Shown here one piece after another: positions 50,958 through 58,543 of a stretch of DNA of 64,000 bases. The position numbers and the translations under genes were made by a program. The notes under the pieces are model-generated. The model was given only the letters and a program-made list of their open reading frames with translations. It made no database searches and had not been told where the DNA came from. Where the stretch lies: NCBI GenBank assembly GCA_000421065.1, contig ATWD01000001.1, positions 2,782,001 through 2,846,000 on the forward strand. The letters are read 5' to 3'. How positions within the stretch are numbered: the stretch's first letter is position 1; the number at the start of each line of letters is the position of its first letter. Origin of the DNA: Acidobacteriaceae bacterium TAA 166 (GTDB lineage Bacteria; Acidobacteriota; Terriglobia; Terriglobales; Acidobacteriaceae).

Positions 50958-53615
50958 CTAATCCATACGCAGTGCTGCGATGGGGTCGACGTGCGAGGCG
51001 CGGCGGGAGGGCAGCCAGCAGGCGAGGAGCGAGACGAGGACCAGCAGCGCGGGCACGAGGATGAAGGTGACAGGATCCCACGGCTGGATGCCGTAGAGCA
51101 GGCTGGTGGTGAGCCGCGCCGCGGCGAGCGCGAGCGGGACGCCGAGTGCGACGGAGATCAACGCGAGGCGCATGCCTCCGCGCAGGAAGAGGGCCTGCAC
51201 CTGCGAGGCGCGGGCTCCCATGGCCATGCGGACGCCGATCTCCCGGGTGCGGCGGCTGACGGCGTAGCTCATGACGCTGGACAGGCCGATGACGGACAGC
51301 AGAAGGCCGCTGGTGCCGAAGACGGTGAAGAGCATGCCGACGAGGCGCGGAAGGAAGAGAGCATCGCGCATGTGGTCCTCCATGGTCTGGATGTTGAAGA
51401 TGGCGAGCGAGGGATCGAGGGCGTGGATCTCGTGCTGCATGGCGGCGATGAGCGCGGTGGAGTCGCCTTCGTAGCGGGCCATGAGGGTGTAGCCGTCGAA
51501 GGATGCATCAGAGGCGAGGGTCCGGTCGAGTGAGCGATAGAGAATCGGGCGCTGATTCTCACCGAGAGTGCGGGATCGGATATCTTTTACAACTCCCACG
51601 ATCTGGTAGGTGACGTGTGGACCCTTGACGATGTGTCCGAGGGGACTCGCGTCCTGAAAGAATTTGTGCACGAACTCCTGATTGACGACAGCGACGATGG
51701 GGCCGCCGGCGTTCTCTTCGCCGAAGTCGCGTCCTGCGAGGAGCGGGATGCCAAGGGTGGAGAGATAGTTTGGACCGGCCATGTAGAGATCGACACTGTC
51801 ACTGGCTTTCGGCTTAGGCCGGCCCGGGACCTCGAGGCCGTCGCTACGGCCGCCCATGGAGAGAGGAACAGAGTCGGTGGTGCTGGCGGACAGGACACCG
51901 GGGAGCGATGCGATGCTCTGTCGCGCGGTGCGCAGCAGCTGAACGGAGCGCTCGGGAGTATAGCGGTGAAGCTGCGGATTGATGGACATCATGACCAGGC
52001 CTCGGGAATGGAAGCCGACGTCGATGTTGGCAGCGGAGCTTAGACTGCGCAGGAAGAGAACGGTCCCGGAGAGAAGAACCACGGAGAAAGTGATCTGGAC
52101 GACCACAAGCAGGCTGCGCAGACTGAAGCGATGACCGGGCCGGGCGAGTGCCTCCTCGCCCTTGAGGGCGTTGGGCATGAGCGGGCGCGACGCGGCCCAG
52201 GCCGGAGCGAAGCCGCAGAGCAGGCCGGCGAAGAGGCTCAGCAGGAAGGCATAGAGAAGGACATGGCCGTCGACGTGGACGGCGAGATCCATCATGGTAG
52301 GCCCCGGGAGTCGGAAGGAAGAGAGAGCGAAGGTTGCCCAGAGGGAGAGCAGCACGCCGAGAATTCCACCGCTGAGGGAGAGAAGGAGACTTTCGATGAG
52401 GAGCTGACGCAGGAGTTGCACTCGGGTAGCTCCAAGAGCGATGCGTACGGCCATCTCGCGCTGACGCTCGGAACCATGGGCGAAGAGAAGATTCGCTACA
52501 TTGGCGCAGGCGATGAGAAGAACGAGAAGAGCGACTCCTGAGAGCGCGGTGAGAAAGAGGTAGAGAGGCTTCTTGAAGCTGGGAGGGACGGAGTTGACGG
52601 GCTCGATGTGGAAGCCGTCGTCCTTATCGGTATCGGGGTGCGCCTTGATGAGGCGCTGTGCGATCACGTCGAGCTCCTGCGCAGCTCGGGTTTGCGTGAT
52701 CCCGGGTTTGAGGCGGGCGGCGACGCGAATCCACTGATTGTTGCGAGCCTCTTCCGATGTAGGCAAAAGGCTGATCTCAGACATCTTGCCGAGTGGAATC
52801 CAGAACTGCGGATCGAGGATCTGGTCGAGACCGTGGAAGCCGCGGGGGGTGATGCCCACGACCATGTAGGGATGGCCGGAGACGTTAATCGATTTGCCGA
52901 CGATGGCGGGATCGCCGCCGAACCGTTGCTTCCACAGGCCGTAGCCGAGCACGATGACGGGGGCGCGATGCTCGCTGGCGGCGAAGCCCCGGCCCGCGGC
53001 CATGCGGACCTGGGCGACGTCGAAGTAGTTCTCGCTGGCGGCCTGGCCCCAGATACGCTCGGGCTCGATGGGCCCGGAGAGCGAGGCGGGCAGGATGTCC
53101 TCGTAGGCTGCGACGCTGGAAAAGGACTTCGCCTGCTCGCGCAGATCGCGATAGACCGGAAAGGGCAGCTCGTTGCAGCACTGGCCGCGCTCGTAGGTGC
53201 GGTAGAGGGTGATGAGCGTGGAGGGGTCGCCGACCGGGATGCCGCTCAGCAGAAATTTGCTGACGATGGAGAAGACGGTGGCATTGGCGGCGATGCCGAG
53301 GCCGATGGAGAGGACGACGACGAGGACCAGGCCGGGGGATCGGCGCAGGCGGCGGCCGGTGTAGACGAGATCGCGAGCGAGGGTGTCGGCGGTGGATTCC
53401 CAGCCGGCGTGCCAGACCTTCTGCCGGACGGAGGCGGCGGAGCCGATCTCGGCGCGGGCAGAGCGCAGGGCGGCCTCGGGGCTCATGCCGCGGCGGGTCT
53501 TCTCGGCGATGGATTCGTCGAGGAAGCTTTGGAGCTCGTCGTCTATCTCGCGATTGCGAGAGCTCTTGTCGCCGAGGGCGCGAAGGCCAGAGCGGATGCT
53601 GCGGAGAATCCCCAT
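50958..53615 (-). CDS. ADOP-family orphan ABC permease (MacB-PCD/FtsX), module 1
   Basis: 885 residues from the ATG at 53615, with AAGGAG upstream. The N-terminal ~90 residues are the family-specific helical lead (NREIDDELQSFLDESIAEKTRRGMSPEAALRSARAEIGS), then a first membrane helix (LVLVVVLSIGLGIAANATVFSIV), a periplasmic MacB-PCD, three helices of the first FtsX domain, a second PCD and a second FtsX domain ending PSRRASHVDPIAALRMD. No ATPase gene is adjacent, as typical of acidobacterial duplicated orphan permeases. Probably controlled by the PadR gene just upstream on the same strand. Confidence 0.9.
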   Translation of the reverse strand: MGILRSIRSGLRALGDKSSRNREIDDELQSFLDESIAEKTRRGMSPEAALRSARAEIGSAASVRQKVWHAGWESTADTLARDLVYTGRRLRRSPGLVLVVVLSIGLGIAANATVFSIVSKFLLSGIPVGDPSTLITLYRTYERGQCCNELPFPVYRDLREQAKSFSSVAAYEDILPASLSGPIEPERIWGQAASENYFDVAQVRMAAGRGFAASEHRAPVIVLGYGLWKQRFGGDPAIVGKSINVSGHPYMVVGITPRGFHGLDQILDPQFWIPLGKMSEISLLPTSEEARNNQWIRVAARLKPGITQTRAAQELDVIAQRLIKAHPDTDKDDGFHIEPVNSVPPSFKKPLYLFLTALSGVALLVLLIACANVANLLFAHGSERQREMAVRIALGATRVQLLRQLLIESLLLSLSGGILGVLLSLWATFALSSFRLPGPTMMDLAVHVDGHVLLYAFLLSLFAGLLCGFAPAWAASRPLMPNALKGEEALARPGHRFSLRSLLVVVQITFSVVLLSGTVLFLRSLSSAANIDVGFHSRGLVMMSINPQLHRYTPERSVQLLRTARQSIASLPGVLSASTTDSVPLSMGGRSDGLEVPGRPKPKASDSVDLYMAGPNYLSTLGIPLLAGRDFGEENAGGPIVAVVNQEFVHKFFQDASPLGHIVKGPHVTYQIVGVVKDIRSRTLGENQRPILYRSLDRTLASDASFDGYTLMARYEGDSTALIAAMQHEIHALDPSLAIFNIQTMEDHMRDALFLPRLVGMLFTVFGTSGLLLSVIGLSSVMSYAVSRRTREIGVRMAMGARASQVQALFLRGGMRLALISVALGVPLALAAARLTTSLLYGIQPWDPVTFILVPALLVLVSLLACWLPSRRASHVDPIAALRMD

Positions 53616-53732
53616 GGTGATGTGCTCCTTCTGCGTTTTATGCCTTTGCCTCGAAGTGGCGCTCGTCTCAGGCATTTAGAATCGCGCGTGCTTCAGGCAT
53701 TTAAGAATGTGCTCGTCTTAGGCTTCCTCGCC

Positions 53733-54062
53733 TTAGGCTTCAAGGATGCGATGAATAGCGGCGATCTGGCGGCCCCAGTGAGCGGTCTCGGCCTTGAGTG
53801 CCTTGCGGCCCTCGGGCGTGAGCCGGTAGAACTTTGCCCGGCGATTGTTCTCGGAGGCGCGCCACTTGCCCTGGACGTGGCCGGCGCGCTCCATGCGGCT
53901 GAGCGCGGGCAGAAGCGAGCCGGGGTTAACGCGGAAGGCTCCGTCCGAGATCTGCTCGATGCGCAGGGCGATACCGTAGCCGTGCATGGGCTCGAGTGCC
54001 AGCGTCTTGAGCACGAGCATCTCGAGGGTGCCTTGAATCAGGTCGGTGGATGGATCGGGCAT
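53733..54062 (-). CDS. PadR-family transcriptional regulator, module 1
   Basis: 109 residues, GGGGAG site upstream. PadR winged helix: [86 protein letters not shown]. It belongs to the short subfamily that pairs with ADOP permeases. It lies 117 bases upstream of its permease and head-to-head with the second PadR gene. Confidence 0.93.
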   Translation of the reverse strand: MPDPSTDLIQGTLEMLVLKTLALEPMHGYGIALRIEQISDGAFRVNPGSLLPALSRMERAGHVQGKWRASENNRRAKFYRLTPEGRKALKAETAHWGRQIAAIHRILEA

Positions 54063-54150
54063 GGCTGTTCTCCCCTTGATGATCTAGAGGTAGCGCCTCG
54101 ACCACTTGATTGTCAAGAGGAGAGTGACGAGCGGTACGGATCCATGCGAC

Positions 54151-54173
54151 CCCGCTCAGGATGACACCCTCTA
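54151..54173. repeat. CATCCTGAGCG-family repeat fragment
   Basis: CCCCGCTCAGGATGACACCC, reverse-oriented partial copy in the divergent PadR gap, matching the wording at 36595-36610. Confidence 0.5.
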
Positions 54174-54240
54174 CAAATTGAGATTGGTCCCTACGATCCA
54201 GGGATGAAGTACAAATGCGGAAGACTCAAGCATCCTGTTG

Positions 54241-54281
54241 TTGACATTCGACAGGAGCCGGGAGTAGGTTGTTGTCGAATG
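54241..54281 (+). promoter_or_regulatory. Candidate promoter and PadR operator of module 2
   Basis: CATTCGACA (54245-54253) and its exact reverse complement TGTCGAATG (54273-54281) are 19 bases apart. The left half overlaps a TTGACA -35 box (54241-54246); TAGGTT at 54265-54270 is a weak -10. The arrangement suits repression by the PadR gene that starts 13 bases later. Confidence 0.5.
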
Positions 54282-54293
54282 CCGAGGGGAAGC

Positions 54294-54653
54294 ATGCCGA
54301 ACTCAACCGACCTACGTTCAAACGCCCTGCGCTCAACTGACCTGCTGCAGGGGACGCTGGACCTTCTGATTCTGCGCACAGTTTCGTTGGGGTCGATGCA
54401 TGGCTGGGGCATTGCGCTCAGGATCCAGCAGGTTTCGCGGGAGGTGCTGGAGATCGGGCAGGGCTCGCTGTATCCGGCGCTGCATCGGCTGGAGTACAAG
54501 GGCTGGATCGCGTCGGAGTGGGGCGAGTCGGAGAACAACCGCCGGGCGAAGTTCTACTCGCTGACGCGGGCGGGAAAGAAGCAGCTGGAGCGCGAGCTCA
54601 AGAGCTGGGAGCGGCTGACGGAGGCGATCCGGCTGGTGCTTGAGCAGGCTTGA
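54294..54653 (+). CDS. PadR-family transcriptional regulator, module 2
   Basis: 119 residues from the ATG at 54294 with GAGGGG upstream; the 30 further open codons run through the operator and are excluded. [86 protein letters not shown] is the PadR domain, about half identical to module 1. The permease of the module starts 37 bases after its stop codon. Confidence 0.93.
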   Translation: MPNSTDLRSNALRSTDLLQGTLDLLILRTVSLGSMHGWGIALRIQQVSREVLEIGQGSLYPALHRLEYKGWIASEWGESENNRRAKFYSLTRAGKKQLERELKSWERLTEAIRLVLEQA

Positions 54654-54690
54654 GGAGGCCGAAAAGGCCAGGAACCCAAGGGAGGCGAAG

Positions 54691-57360
54691 ATGCTGCGGG
54701 AGATTCTGATCCGGTTCCGTCTTCTGTTCACGCGACGGCCCTCGCGTGAGCTCGACGAGGAGATTGCCTTTCACCTCGAGCAGGCCGAGGCCGCGGAAAG
54801 AGCGGCAGGGTACTTGCCCGAGGAGGCGCGGCGAAGGGCGAGGATCGCCTTCGGCGGGGTGGAGCGTACGCGGGAGCAGAGCTGGGAGCAGCGTCCTGGC
54901 TGGTGGCTCGAGATGGTGAGCCAGGATGTGCGGTATGCGCTGCGGGGGCTGCGCCGCAATCTCGCGTTTACCATCGCCGTGGTGGCGACGCTCGCGCTTG
55001 GGATCGGGGCTACGACGGCGGTCTTCAGCGTGGTGGATCGCATTCTGTTTCGCAGCCTGCCCTATGCGCACGACGATCGCATCGTCTCGGTGGGGCTGGT
55101 GCAGTCGCTCGAGAAACAGGAGTTCACCGTGGGCGGCTTCTTCTTCGACTGGAGAGATCATCAGCAGCCGTTCGAGGCATTCGCGTCGCAGGGCACGATG
55201 CTGCATGTGTGCAACCTGGTGGAGAACAATCCGCTGCAGCTGGGGTGCATCAACGCACAAGAGGGATTTCTGCCGTTGTTGGGGGTGTCGCCGATGCTGG
55301 GCCGCAACTTCTTGCCGGAGGAGGACCGTCCAAATGGACCGCAGGTGGCGCTGATCTCTTACGCTCTTTGGAAGACGCACTACGGTTCGGATCGGAGTAT
55401 TCTTGGCCGACTGGTCAATCTGGACGGAGATCAGTTTCGCGTCGTGGGTGTGCTTCCGAAGGACTTCGAGCTTCCCACGCTGCAGATCGCGGATGTGATC
55501 ACGCCGTTGGCGCTGGATGAGGCGGCGCAGCGCAAGATGAGCCCGGGGCGACCGATGCGGACCTTCGCGCGTCTGAAGCCCGGCGTGAGCATCGCGCAGG
55601 CGAAGGCGCAGATGGAGCCGCTGTCCAACCGCACGCAGCAGGTGCTGATTCCGCCGCCGATCCGCAAGGACTTTCACCTGAGCATTCGTTCGGTGCGCGA
55701 CCGCGAGACCCAGGACGTGCAGAGGATGTCGTGGATCCTGCTGGGCGGTGTGCTGGCGGTGCTGCTGATCGCGTGCGCCAACGTGGCCGGGCTGATGATG
55801 GCTCGCGCTGCGTCGCGGGAGCGGGAACTGGCGGTTCGGTCGGCCCTGGGAGCCAGCCGTGCACGGCTTGCACGGCAGACGTTGATCGAGGCTCTGCTGC
55901 TGTCGCTGATGGGATTTGGAGCGGGCGCTGTGTTGGCCGAGGGGATGCTGCGGATGTTTCTGGCGATGGCGCCCACGGGCATTCCCTTCCTGTATCGCGC
56001 GCAGCTCGACCTGAGGATTCTGTTTGCGATGCTTGGGCTCTCGCTGTTGTGCGGGCTGGTCTTCGGGCTGGCTCCTGCGCTCGAGAGGCCGCGCGCGATG
56101 GCCCTGACGGCGAGGGGGTCGTATGAGGCGCGACGCACGTTGCTTCGCCGCATCCTAGTGGCGGGACAGATTGCGATCAGCCTGACGCTGCTGTCGTGCT
56201 CGGCGCTGCTCCTGCGCAGCTTCCGCAACCTGGAGGACCAGAGACTCGGCCTGGAGCCGGACCGTGTGCTGATGGCGAAGATTGCGCTGCCGGGGTTCCG
56301 GTACAAAACCGACGAGAAGAAGATGCAGTTCTACCTCGATGCGGAAGCTGCGGTGCGCCGTATTCCCGGGATCGAAGCCGTGGGGTGGAGCGACTCGTTT
56401 CCTCCGGGTGGATGGCAGGGAGGGAGGAGGTTTTCGGAGTTTGCCGTGGAGGGCAGACCGAAGCCTGAGTCGAACTCCGGGAGCTCGGTGGTCTATCGCA
56501 AGGTGACGCCGGACTACTTTCGCGCCCTGAATATTCCCATCGTGCGCGGCCGCAACTTTACCGAGGAGGAGCGACGCGAGGGCGAGGGGAAGATGATTCT
56601 CAGCCGATTGATGGCCTCAAGACTGTTTCCGGGCGAGGACCCGGTGGGCCAGCGGGTGCAGTTGAGCCTCTCCGGAGGTGGGTGGTCGACGGTGGTGGGG
56701 GTGGCCGAGAACGCAAAGAACGGCGGCCTGACCACGCAGGACGATCCGGAGGTCTATGCCTTGATCCGCAACACAGCCGGTGAATGGAACGGCCAGTTGA
56801 TTGTGGGCGAGGAGATGGGGGGCGGTGCGCCGATGATGAGCGTCGAGCTGAACGCCGACCCCAGGATCGCCGGGGAGTGGGTGCGGTCGCAGATCGCCTC
56901 GCTCGACCCGATGGTGGTAACGGAGACGGAGCCGATGGCCGTTCGGGTGAGCCGGATGGCCGACCGTCCTCGATTCGCGACCTCGCTGGTGGGTTGTTTT
57001 GCGCTGACGGGTCTGCTGATGGCGGCGGTGGGGTTGTATGGGGTGATCTCGTTCATGGCGACGCGGCGCACGCAGGAGATCGGCGTGCGCATGGCCCTGG
57101 GGGCGCGGAGGGGCGACATCCTGAGGCTTGTCACCGGGGAGGGAGCGCGCCTGATCGTGCTGGGGGGCGCGCTGGGGGTGGCGATCGCGTTGGGGGTGAC
57201 TCGTCTGCTGAAGGGGATGCTGTATGGGGTCGCTCCGGATGATCCCCTGAGCCTGGTGGCGGTTGTCCTGTTGCTGGCCGGGGTGGCGCTGGCGGCTACG
57301 CTGATTCCGGCCCGGCGGGCGATGAAGACGGATCCGATGGAGGCCCTGCGATACGAATGA
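54691..57360 (+). CDS. ADOP-family orphan ABC permease (MacB-PCD/FtsX), module 2
   Basis: 889 residues from the ATG at 54691 (GGGAGGCGAAG upstream). Same plan as module 1: lead segment (SRELDEEIAFHLEQAEAAERAAGYLPEEARRRARIAFGG), first helix (FTIAVVATLALGIGATTAVFSVV), PCD, FtsX (LLIACANVAGLMMARAASRERELAVRSALGASRARLARQTLIEALLLSLMG), PCD, FtsX, and a terminal PARRAMKTDPMEALRYE. No ATPase is adjacent. Its stop codon runs straight into repeat remnant R. Confidence 0.9.
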   Translation: MLREILIRFRLLFTRRPSRELDEEIAFHLEQAEAAERAAGYLPEEARRRARIAFGGVERTREQSWEQRPGWWLEMVSQDVRYALRGLRRNLAFTIAVVATLALGIGATTAVFSVVDRILFRSLPYAHDDRIVSVGLVQSLEKQEFTVGGFFFDWRDHQQPFEAFASQGTMLHVCNLVENNPLQLGCINAQEGFLPLLGVSPMLGRNFLPEEDRPNGPQVALISYALWKTHYGSDRSILGRLVNLDGDQFRVVGVLPKDFELPTLQIADVITPLALDEAAQRKMSPGRPMRTFARLKPGVSIAQAKAQMEPLSNRTQQVLIPPPIRKDFHLSIRSVRDRETQDVQRMSWILLGGVLAVLLIACANVAGLMMARAASRERELAVRSALGASRARLARQTLIEALLLSLMGFGAGAVLAEGMLRMFLAMAPTGIPFLYRAQLDLRILFAMLGLSLLCGLVFGLAPALERPRAMALTARGSYEARRTLLRRILVAGQIAISLTLLSCSALLLRSFRNLEDQRLGLEPDRVLMAKIALPGFRYKTDEKKMQFYLDAEAAVRRIPGIEAVGWSDSFPPGGWQGGRRFSEFAVEGRPKPESNSGSSVVYRKVTPDYFRALNIPIVRGRNFTEEERREGEGKMILSRLMASRLFPGEDPVGQRVQLSLSGGGWSTVVGVAENAKNGGLTTQDDPEVYALIRNTAGEWNGQLIVGEEMGGGAPMMSVELNADPRIAGEWVRSQIASLDPMVVTETEPMAVRVSRMADRPRFATSLVGCFALTGLLMAAVGLYGVISFMATRRTQEIGVRMALGARRGDILRLVTGEGARLIVLGGALGVAIALGVTRLLKGMLYGVAPDDPLSLVAVVLLLAGVALAATLIPARRAMKTDPMEALRYE

Positions 57361-57393
57361 TGGCCTGCCGGCCCGCGCGGCAGCGCTGGTCTT
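57358..57393. repeat. Copy R of the dispersed element (minimal derivative)
   Basis: TGATGGCCTGCCGGCCCGCG CGGCAGCGCTGGTCTT: the two termini fused with neither arms nor centre. It overlaps the last bases of the permease stop codon and separates convergent genes. Confidence 0.78.
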
Positions 57394-57395
57394 CA

Positions 57396-58154
57396 CTAGG
57401 CCCTGCGGCGGTAGCGGATGGCGAACTCGTATCCGGCGTTGGGCGGGAAGAGCCTGGCAACCAGGCGCAGGCGGTCGGCGAGGCCCTGCGGGGTAAGGAG
57501 GGGGTACTCGCGCTCGCGCAGCTCGGTGTAGTCGAAGTCGAGCGAGAGGGAGAGAAGGTAGATGGCGACGGCGTCGGAGAAGGCGCTGGCCAGGAAGGCG
57601 GACTTGGCGCGCTCGTCGACGGGCTTGCCCTCGGAGCGTCCTGCGAGGGACTGGTTGCGGCTCTCCCAGGCGTCCTGCGAGGTCTCGCCGCGCACCTCGG
57701 AGAGGGCCTGCGACCAGGCGAGCTGCTCGAAGCTCTCGGGAACTCCGGCGACGTCGACGAAGGCGTGGCCGACGTTGATGAAGAACTCGAAGGCGAGGGC
57801 AAAGCGGTCGCCCAGCAGGCGCGTGGAGATAAAGACGCCCTCGGCGTGGTCGAGCGTGACGTTACGGTGGCAGATAGCCTGGTCGCCAAGCTCGGTGGTG
57901 TAAGCCGGGGCGATGAGGGTGGATTCGCTCCCGCGGCCCTCGCTGAGGGCGAGCGGAACGAAGTAGTAGGCCTTTTTTGCGAGCGCCGCGGCGATGGCGG
58001 AGGGAACCACCTGGACCATTCGCTCGAGGTCGACGCCCTCGATGCTGTTGTCCCCAAAGCTTGCGTAGGTGATGCCGTTGGATGCGCGGCGGGTCGCCGT
58101 CTCCTGCGCGACCTGGGCCGCCTTGACCAAACCGTTTTGAACGCCTTCTGCCAT
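57396..58154 (-). CDS. Conserved hypothetical protein
   Basis: 252 residues from the ATG at 58154 (MAEGVQNGLVKAAQVAQETA); the open frame extends upstream over the divergent gene and is discounted. Mixed alpha/beta composition, no signal peptide or membrane helix: NGITYASFGDNSIEGVDLERMVQVVPSAIAAALAKKAYYFVPLAL, then LGDRFALAFEFFINVGHAFVDVAGVPESFEQLAWSQALSEVRGET. No family recognised. Confidence 0.7.
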   Translation of the reverse strand: MAEGVQNGLVKAAQVAQETATRRASNGITYASFGDNSIEGVDLERMVQVVPSAIAAALAKKAYYFVPLALSEGRGSESTLIAPAYTTELGDQAICHRNVTLDHAEGVFISTRLLGDRFALAFEFFINVGHAFVDVAGVPESFEQLAWSQALSEVRGETSQDAWESRNQSLAGRSEGKPVDERAKSAFLASAFSDAVAIYLLSLSLDFDYTELREREYPLLTPQGLADRLRLVARLFPPNAGYEFAIRYRRRA

Positions 58155-58173
58155 AAAGAAGTATTCTACTGGT

Positions 58174-58482
58174 ATGACGCCCGCATCGCAGCAACAGGCA
58201 GTTTCGCCCGCACCAAAGACCGGAATATTCCTGGGAATCCCTCTGGGAGACCTGGGGTGGTTTGCGAGCCTGTTGATGGGAGCCGCGACCGGCTTCATCG
58301 CCTTCTTTGCGACGACCTTTCTCGGGATCGTCGGGATCATGATCTATAACTCCACGACTCACAGCAATGTGAGCTATGCGCTGAGCTATCAGCGCGGCGG
58401 GTTGATTGTGGGCGTGGTGACGCTGCTGGCGGCGTGGGGTTTTCTGGGGTCGCTCTGGGTGAAGAGGATGTTCCGGCGGTAG
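58174..58482 (+). CDS. Small two-helix membrane protein of unknown function
   Basis: 102 residues. Helix 1 is GWFASLLMGAATGFIAFFATTFLGIVGIMIY and helix 2 GGLIVGVVTLLAAWGFLGSLWV, with a basic C-terminus (KRMFRR). The Pro/Gln N-terminal ~17 residues are probably disordered. It starts 19 bases from the divergent hypothetical gene, so they share a promoter region. No family recognised. Confidence 0.65.
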   Translation: MTPASQQQAVSPAPKTGIFLGIPLGDLGWFASLLMGAATGFIAFFATTFLGIVGIMIYNSTTHSNVSYALSYQRGGLIVGVVTLLAAWGFLGSLWVKRMFRR

Positions 58483-58484
58483 GG

Positions 58485-58527
58485 TGACCCCACGCGCAGT
58501 GGGCCCGCGCGGCGGCGCCTGTTCTTA
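58485..58527. repeat. Copy S of the dispersed element (minimal derivative)
   Basis: GTGACCCCACGCGCAGTGGG CCCGCGCGGCGGCGCCTGTT CTT: one CCCAC-GCGCA-GTGGG hairpin plus a terminus. It lies between convergent genes. Confidence 0.78.
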
Positions 58528-58543
58528 CCCATATCCCAAGCCA

